From Kangsaoukella pontilimi (GTDB lineage: Bacteria > Pseudomonadota > Alphaproteobacteria > Rhodobacterales > Rhodobacteraceae), in NCBI RefSeq assembly GCF_009830125.1, contig NZ_WUPT01000001.1, positions 1,550,001 through 1,614,000 on the forward strand: a DNA stretch of 64,000 nt, written 5' to 3'. How positions within the stretch are numbered: position 1 is the stretch's first letter; each line of letters opens with the position of its first letter. Shown here piece after piece: positions 56,602-64,000 of the stretch. The notes beneath the pieces were generated by a model, which saw only the letters and a list, made by a program, of their open reading frames with translations, was not told the DNA's origin and made no database searches. Both the position numbers and the translations under genes were made by a program.

Positions 56602-57195
56602 ATGAGCGGGATTGACCTCAACGCATTGATCGGATCGCGGATTTGTCACGACCTGATCTCTCCCCTTGGCGCGATCGGCAACGGTGTGGAGCTGCTGCAG
56701 ATGTCCGGACAGGCGCAGGGTCCGGAGCTGGCGCTGATTTCGGAATCGGTTGAGAACGCGAATGCGCGGATACGCTTCTTCCGGGTCGCCTTCGGGGCCG
56801 CATCGGCCGAGGCATCCATGGCACGGAGCGAGATCATGGGGATTCTCGACGCCACCTACCGCTCGGGCCGGGTGTCGGTCAGGTGGACGCTCGACGGCGA
56901 CCGGCCACGCCGCGACGTCAAGCTGGCCTATCTGGCGATCCAATGCGTCGAGGGCTACCTCCCCCGGGGCGGCACGATCACGGTCAGCGAAACGGGCAAT
57001 GCCTGGCGCGTGAGCGGTCACGGCGAACGGCTGAGGGACGATCAGATGCTCTGGGAACTCGCCCGCGGCCGGGCCATGCCCGAGCGGCTGCCCGCGTCCG
57101 ACGTGCACTTCGCGCTATTGCCTCTTGCGGCAGGAGATGCCGGGCGCTCACTCTCGGTCGCGCTCGGCGAGGATACGGTGACCGTCAGCTTCTGA
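56602..57195 (+). CDS. chpT: Histidine phosphotransferase ChpT-like
   Basis: 197 residues from the ATG at 56602; alternative starts at 56575 (ATG) and 56566 (GTG) would add 9 or 12 residues and have GAGG nearby. Phosphotransfer histidine His16 in [21 protein letters not shown]; a Bergerat-like but degenerate C-terminal domain follows. ChpT relays phosphate from CckA to CtrA and CpdR, controlling cell cycle, motility and gene transfer agents in alphaproteobacteria. The 3' end overlaps proA by 11 bp on the other strand. Confidence 0.9.
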   Translation: MSGIDLNALIGSRICHDLISPLGAIGNGVELLQMSGQAQGPELALISESVENANARIRFFRVAFGAASAEASMARSEIMGILDATYRSGRVSVRWTLDGDRPRRDVKLAYLAIQCVEGYLPRGGTITVSETGNAWRVSGHGERLRDDQMLWELARGRAMPERLPASDVHFALLPLAAGDAGRSLSVALGEDTVTVSF

Positions 57196-58450
57196 CGGTT
57201 CCGTCGCCTGTCACCAGATACTTGAAGCTGGTAAGCTGCGCCGCGCCCACGGGGCCGCGCGCATGCATCTTGCCAGTAGCGATCCCGATCTCCGCGCCCA
57301 TGCCGAACTCGCCCCCGTCCGCGAACTGGGTCGAGGCGTTTCGCATCAGGATGGCGCTGTCCAGCCTCTGGAAGAAGCGGGCTGCGGCGGCGTCATCCTC
57401 GGTGATGATGCAGTCGGTGTGGTTCGAGCCATAGCTGCGGATGTGCTGGATCGCCGCGTCGACATCGTCCACCACCCTGGCGGCGATGATCATGTCGAGA
57501 AACTCGCGGCCCCAGTCGTCATCCGTGGCAGGTGTCACGCCGTCGATCTTCTGGAGCATCTCGTCGCCCCGCACTTCGACACCGGCGTCCAGAAGCGCCT
57601 TGATGACGCCCTGCCCGATCGTGTCGACGATATCGCGGTGGATCAGCAGGCATTCCGCCGAGCCGCAGATGCCGGTGCGCCGGGTCTTGGCATTGATGAC
57701 CACCTTAAGCGCCTTTTCGGGGTCGGCTGCGGCGTCGAGATAGACATGCACGATCCCTTCGAGATGGGCGAAAACGGGCACGCGGGCCTCGCGCTGGACA
57801 AGCCCGACAAGGCCCTTGCCCCCACGGGGCACGATCACGTCGATATGGTCGGTCATGGTCAGCATCTCGCTCACCGCCGCACGGTCGCGGGTGGGCACCC
57901 GCTGGATCGCGGCGCGGGGCAGCCCGGCCTGCTCCAGCCCGTCCACAAGGCAGTCATGAATGACGCCGGACGAATGGAAGCTTTCCGAGCCGCCGCGCAG
58001 GATCACGGCATTGCCGGACTTGAGGCAAAGCGCCCCCGCATCCGCGGTCACGTTGGGCCGACTTTCATAGATCACGCCGATCACGCCAAGGGGCGTGCGG
58101 ACGCGCTGGATATGTAGCCCAGAGGGCCGGTCCCATTCGGTGATGATCTCGCCCACCGGATCGTCCTGCGCCGCGACGGTGCGGAGTCCGTCGCAGATTG
58201 ACCTGATCCGGTCCTCGTCGAGGAACAGACGGTCGAGCATCGCGTCGCTCAGACCCTTTTCACGGCCGAACTCCATATCCTTGGCATTGGCGCTGACAAT
58301 CTCGCCCCGGCGCGCCCAGACGGCATCGGCGGCGGCTTCCAGCGCCTGACGCTTGACCTCGGCCGGCGCGAAGGCGAGCTCAGCCGCGGCCGCTTTCGCC
58401 TTGCGGCCGATTTCCATCATGATTTCATGGATATCGGATGCGTCTTTCAT
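57185..58450 (-). CDS. proA: Glutamate-5-semialdehyde dehydrogenase
   Basis: 421 residues. Gamma-glutamyl phosphate reductase: aldehyde dehydrogenase fold with [23 protein letters not shown] and the catalytic-cysteine loop [15 protein letters not shown]. Reduces glutamyl-5-phosphate to semialdehyde in proline synthesis. proB ends 93 bp upstream; together with obg and the L21/L27 genes they form a conserved block. Confidence 0.97.
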   Translation of the reverse strand: MKDASDIHEIMMEIGRKAKAAAAELAFAPAEVKRQALEAAADAVWARRGEIVSANAKDMEFGREKGLSDAMLDRLFLDEDRIRSICDGLRTVAAQDDPVGEIITEWDRPSGLHIQRVRTPLGVIGVIYESRPNVTADAGALCLKSGNAVILRGGSESFHSSGVIHDCLVDGLEQAGLPRAAIQRVPTRDRAAVSEMLTMTDHIDVIVPRGGKGLVGLVQREARVPVFAHLEGIVHVYLDAAADPEKALKVVINAKTRRTGICGSAECLLIHRDIVDTIGQGVIKALLDAGVEVRGDEMLQKIDGVTPATDDDWGREFLDMIIAARVVDDVDAAIQHIRSYGSNHTDCIITEDDAAAARFFQRLDSAILMRNASTQFADGGEFGMGAEIGIATGKMHARGPVGAAQLTSFKYLVTGDGTVRS

Positions 58451-58543
58451 GTGTCCGGTCCTTCTGGGTTCGTCAGAGTGTAAGGGAAGTTTCGGCGTCC
58501 CGCCAGATTTGTTGACGTTCGCACCGAGCCACGACGCGCTATG

Positions 58544-61694
<3,151 letters not shown>

Positions 61695-61698
61695 AGGC

Positions 61699-62238
61699 TC
61701 ACTCCAAACGCTTCAGATAGGTCCAGGTTGGTACGATATGGGCACGTGCGACGGAATAGGCTTCGGCATCGCCCAGATATTCGAAACCCGTGTTGGTCAG
61801 GACGCGGGCCGAGGCCGGGTTATCCTGAAACACGCTGGCGAACATGGTTTTGTCGCCGCGCGGGTTGGCCGCGACCAGCGCGCGCACCGCTTCCGAGGCA
61901 AGACCCGTGTTCCAGAAGGCGGGAACCACCCAGTAGGCGATCTCGGACTGCGCACGGTCCATGCGTTCGAGCGAGATCAGGCCCAGCATCGTGCCCTGTC
62001 CCGACTGGCTGCCATCCATGACCCAGACGTCCTCGTCCCGCTCTTCTGCGGTGGCGCGGGCCACGAAGCCCTCGATCGCGCCGGGGGGCAACGGATGGGG
62101 GATGTCGCGCGTCATGCGCGCCACGCGCTCGTCGGCGCAAAACATTTCAAGGGGACCGCTGTCGGATTTGCGCAAGGGGCGCAGGATCAACCGTTCGGTG
62201 TCGATGACCGGCTGGTTCGGAATGGTTTCAAGTTGCAC
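61699..62238 (-). CDS. GNAT acetyltransferase, RimJ/RimL type
   Basis: 179 residues from GTG at 62238 with GGAGG twelve bases before. IDTERLILRPL at the start, IAYWVVPAFWNTGLASEAVRALV acetyl-CoA-binding region, and ARVLTNTGFEYLG. Third GNAT domain of this operon counting the double-domain gene next to it. Lies between rpmA (after a terminator) and the double GNAT gene. Confidence 0.93.
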   Translation of the reverse strand: MQLETIPNQPVIDTERLILRPLRKSDSGPLEMFCADERVARMTRDIPHPLPPGAIEGFVARATAEERDEDVWVMDGSQSGQGTMLGLISLERMDRAQSEIAYWVVPAFWNTGLASEAVRALVAANPRGDKTMFASVFQDNPASARVLTNTGFEYLGDAEAYSVARAHIVPTWTYLKRLE

Positions 62239-62345
62239 GGGGCTTCCTCCTTCGCCTCGTCACAGGTCTTGCGCCCCCTCACAGCGCAGAACCATTAAGA
62301 AATGCGTACCGGGATGGCGGCGCGCAAGCCGATCCCTGAAAAGTG

Positions 62346-62374
62346 AAGGGGGACCGGCGCGCCGATCCCCCTTT
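62346..62374 (-). terminator. Intrinsic terminator after rpmA
   Basis: Long stem (about 12 bp, one mismatch) of AAGGGGGA-C-CGGC with its complement, tight GC loop, and CACTTTTC following on the minus strand. It would stop rplU-rpmA transcripts before the GNAT genes, perhaps partially, as the next genes have no clear promoter in the remaining gap. Confidence 0.75.
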
Positions 62375-62397
62375 GAATGTGTCTCTAAAGGATCAGC

Positions 62398-62667
62398 TTA
62401 TTCTGCGGCCTCGGCCACCGGCATTACCGAAATGAAAGTGCGGCCCTTGAGTCCCTTGCGGAACGTCACCGCGCCTTCGACGGTCGCAAAGATCGTGTGG
62501 TCACGGCCCATGCCGACGCCTTCGCCCGGCCACCACTTGGTGCCGCGCTGACGCGCGATGATGTTGCCCGGGATCACGGCTTCGCCGCCGAACTTCTTGA
62601 TGCCAAGACGACGACCGGCTGAGTCGCGACCGTTACGGCTGGAACCACCTGCTTTTTTATGTGCCAT
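62398..62667 (-). CDS. rpmA: 50S ribosomal protein L27
   Basis: 89 residues beginning [16 protein letters not shown], the N-terminus that reaches the peptidyl transferase centre. The family sequence [40 protein letters not shown] is present with IKKFGGE. Paired with rplU, which ends 5 bp upstream. Confidence 0.98.
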   Translation of the reverse strand: MAHKKAGGSSRNGRDSAGRRLGIKKFGGEAVIPGNIIARQRGTKWWPGEGVGMGRDHTIFATVEGAVTFRKGLKGRTFISVMPVAEAAE

Positions 62668-62672
62668 CTCGC

Positions 62673-63335
62673 TTACTCCTTACCTTCGGCGTAGGCTTTC
62701 GCCTGCTCGACCCAGCCTTCACGCTCGATACGGCCCTTGAACGACAGCTTCTCGTCGAATTCGGCGACGTCGGCCTCGGTCCAGGATGCGATCTGAGCGA
62801 AGGTGGTCACGCCAGCGTCATTCAGTTTCTTCTCAAGCGCCGGGCCAACGCCCGACAGCTTCTTGAGGTCGTCCGCACCGGCGGCGTCGGCCTTGGGCGC
62901 GGCTTTCTTCGCGGCGGGCTTTTTCTCCGACGACGCGGCGACGGCAGCGGCCGCACCGGCGGCGACTGCAGCAACACCGGCAATTGCCAGGCCAGCACCG
63001 ATCGCGGCTTTGACGCCCGACTTGTCGGCGCCCTTTTCCATGACCTCGGTCACCCGCAGAAGCGTCAGCTGCTGGCGGTGGCCCTTCGTGCGCTTCGAGC
63101 CGTGCTTACGGCGACGCTTCACGAAGTGGATGACCTTATCACCCTTGATCTGGTCGATGACCTCGGCCTGCACGGCCGCACCCGACACGAACGGGGTGCC
63201 GATGGTGTTGCCCACCATCAGAATGTCGTTGAATTGAACTTTTTCACCGGCATCGGCCGCGATCTTTTCCACGCGGAGCACATCGCCCGCCTGGACCCGA
63301 TACTGCTTGCCACCGGTCTTCATGACCGCAAACAT
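62673..63335 (-). CDS. rplU: 50S ribosomal protein L21 with C-terminal helix-hairpin-helix extension
   Basis: 220 residues, twice the normal L21. Residues 1-~103 are the L21 fold ([13 protein letters not shown], then [19 protein letters not shown]). After it comes a hydrophobic Ala/Gly/Val segment of ~24 residues (about 114-137) that resembles a membrane helix, a Lys/Ala linker (~140-155), then a helix-hairpin-helix domain beginning [11 protein letters not shown], the same domain found on NuoE and the membrane protein beside it. Extended L21 is known in this family of bacteria. The tail would stick out from the ribosome surface. Its role is unknown. Confidence 0.95.
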   Translation of the reverse strand: MFAVMKTGGKQYRVQAGDVLRVEKIAADAGEKVQFNDILMVGNTIGTPFVSGAAVQAEVIDQIKGDKVIHFVKRRRKHGSKRTKGHRQQLTLLRVTEVMEKGADKSGVKAAIGAGLAIAGVAAVAAGAAAAVAASSEKKPAAKKAAPKADAAGADDLKKLSGVGPALEKKLNDAGVTTFAQIASWTEADVAEFDEKLSFKGRIEREGWVEQAKAYAEGKE

Positions 63336-63368
63336 AAGGTCTTTCCTTTTCGCTTCCGCGTCCTTCGG

Positions 63369-63465
63369 CCCCCGGGGTTACCCGGTGTTCCCGGCATCTC
63401 GCCGCCTCGAACTGCGCGCCCCGGTCGGGGCGTCCTTCAAACATGAAAGGCGGGCCACGCCCGCC
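63369..63465 (-). other. Structured leader of rplU
   Basis: The ~134-nt leader from the promoter to the rplU ATG can form three hairpins: GGCGGGC-loop-GCCCGCC (63449-63465, followed on the minus strand by TTTC), CGCCCC-loop-GGGGCG (63417-63432) and CCGGG-loop-CCCGG (63372-63385). Such a leader could serve feedback control by a ribosomal protein or attenuation. No known leader family is recognised. Confidence 0.5.
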
Positions 63466-63475
63466 AGAGGCCCGG

Positions 63476-63504
63476 CTTATTGACCGGAGCCGGTCACAAG
63501 TCAA
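63476..63504 (-). promoter_or_regulatory. rplU-rpmA promoter with palindrome in the spacer
   Basis: Minus strand: -35 TTGACT (63504-63499), 17-bp spacer, -10 AATAAG (63481-63476). The spacer holds a perfect inverted repeat TGACCGG-2-CCGGTCA (63481-63496) that would place a protein dimer exactly between the two boxes. Start expected around 63469. Confidence 0.6.
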
Positions 63505-63536
63505 GCCCCGTAGGACCTGAATCCGCCCCTTTCGGC

Positions 63537-63557
63537 GTCAAAGCTCTTCGCTTTGAC
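63537..63557 (-). terminator. Hairpin at the end of the DUF2059 gene
   Basis: GTCAAAGC-TCTTC-GCTTTGAC, an 8-bp perfect stem that includes the gene's stop codon. No T-run follows. It might end or stabilise the transcript. Confidence 0.45.
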
Positions 63558-64000
63558 CGAAGCGCACCGTCGCTCCGCCGAGCAGATAGGAGATCTCGTT
63601 GAAAACGTCATCGAATCCCTCGAACAGCGCCCGGTTGAGCGCGCGTCCATGAGGCGATCCGGCAAGCGCCGTGTAGGCCTTGAGATCGTCGTCTGACAAG
63701 GGCTCATAGGCCATGCCCAGATAGGCGAAGACCCATGTGCTGGTGTCTGCCCGGATATCCGGTTCCTGCGCCCAGACCTCGGCCAGAAGCTCTCTTTCCG
63801 GCAGCGTCACGTCGCCGGCATCGGCCAGCCCCTGATAATAGGCGACGCTGGCGTTCATCGCGCCCATCACATTCAGCTCGATCAGGTCGTTGGCGTCGAC
63901 GAAACCCTCGATCAGGGCGCGCCGGTCGGGGTCGTCGTCGATCAGTGCCTCGGCGGCGCGCTCGGCGGCATCCTCGACATCGGGGTTCAGAAGGGCCTCG
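63538..64000 (-). CDS. DUF2059-domain protein (5' end beyond window)
   Basis: The frame is open from the stop at 63538 to the window edge, so at least 154 C-terminal residues; an internal GTG at 63870 is not the true start. The domain is recognised from NVMGAMNASVAYYQGLADAG and WVFAYLGMAYEPLSDDDLKAYTALAGSPHGRALNRALFEGF. DUF2059 proteins are often exported; the signal peptide, if any, lies outside. Confidence 0.8.
   Translation of the reverse strand, partial: EALLNPDVEDAAERAAEALIDDDPDRRALIEGFVDANDLIELNVMGAMNASVAYYQGLADAGDVTLPERELLAEVWAQEPDIRADTSTWVFAYLGMAYEPLSDDDLKAYTALAGSPHGRALNRALFEGFDDVFNEISYLLGGATVRFGQSEEL

Noticed and set aside
63336-63537. tRNA or small stable RNA in the gap before rplU
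   Set aside because: The hairpins do not give a cloverleaf, there is no CCA end or T-loop sequence, and the region fits a promoter plus leader.

Overview
The window is high-GC alphaproteobacterial DNA and almost certainly comes from the Rhodobacteraceae (Rhodobacter/Roseobacter group). Pointers are a scattered complex I (nuo) cluster carrying the extra small membrane genes of that family, NuoE and ribosomal protein L21 with helix-hairpin-helix tails, a ChpT-type phosphotransferase, the ornithine-lipid pair olsB-olsA, and the run birA-coaX-rnj after nuoN. Genus cannot be told from the sequence. No rRNA, tRNA, CRISPR array, insertion sequence, prophage or replication origin was recognised. Coding density is above 90 percent.

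Layout. 1-3612 (minus): end of a long operon with a gph-like HAD gene (cut by the edge), rnj (RNase J), coaX and birA. 3702-24762 (minus): all fourteen complex I genes, nuoA to nuoN, interspersed with ten non-core genes: small membrane or secreted proteins, a sulfotransferase, a carboxymuconolactone-decarboxylase-like protein and a membrane-anchored helix-hairpin-helix protein. nuoA is separated from nuoB by 763 bp that hold repeats and a candidate second promoter. 24871-34722 (minus): a leucine/isovalerate catabolism operon (ivd, mccB, mccA, HMG-CoA lyase, enoyl-CoA hydratase) with passenger genes (EcsC-like, LprI/DUF1311-like, ASCH, GST) and a promoter with an overlapping inverted-repeat operator.

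34849-47961: mixed housekeeping genes. These are a PNPOx-like stress protein, gph, glmU-glmS (UDP-GlcNAc supply), an acyl-CoA synthetase, moaA, a LysR regulator with a divergent small gene, a DsbA-fold isomerase, prs, a CYTH protein and a methyltransferase. 48093-57195: panE-like reductase, thioesterase, M32 carboxypeptidase with ctaA, a TrmJ-like RNA methyltransferase divergent from a TfoX-domain protein, a ThiE-like protein lacking typical catalytic residues, olsB-olsA, a DUF3553 protein and chpT. 57185-63335 (minus): rplU-rpmA, two GNAT genes (one a double-domain protein), obg, proB and proA. The right edge holds a truncated DUF2059 gene.

The most interesting structure outside ordinary genes: (1) one helix-hairpin-helix domain occurs three times, on NuoE, on a membrane protein next to it, and on L21; (2) two families of structured intergenic repeats. 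Family R1 has multi-hairpin units; copies lie after nuoA and moaA, and each of those genes takes its stop codon from the repeat. Family R2 has a conserved box next to GC-rich hairpins and occurs as half elements and as one mirrored double element; (3) well-formed promoters (TTGAC-like, 16-17 bp spacer) at nuoA, nuoB, the liu operon, rplU and others, two of them combined with inverted repeats. Promoters, repeats and starts were found by eye; no database search was run.
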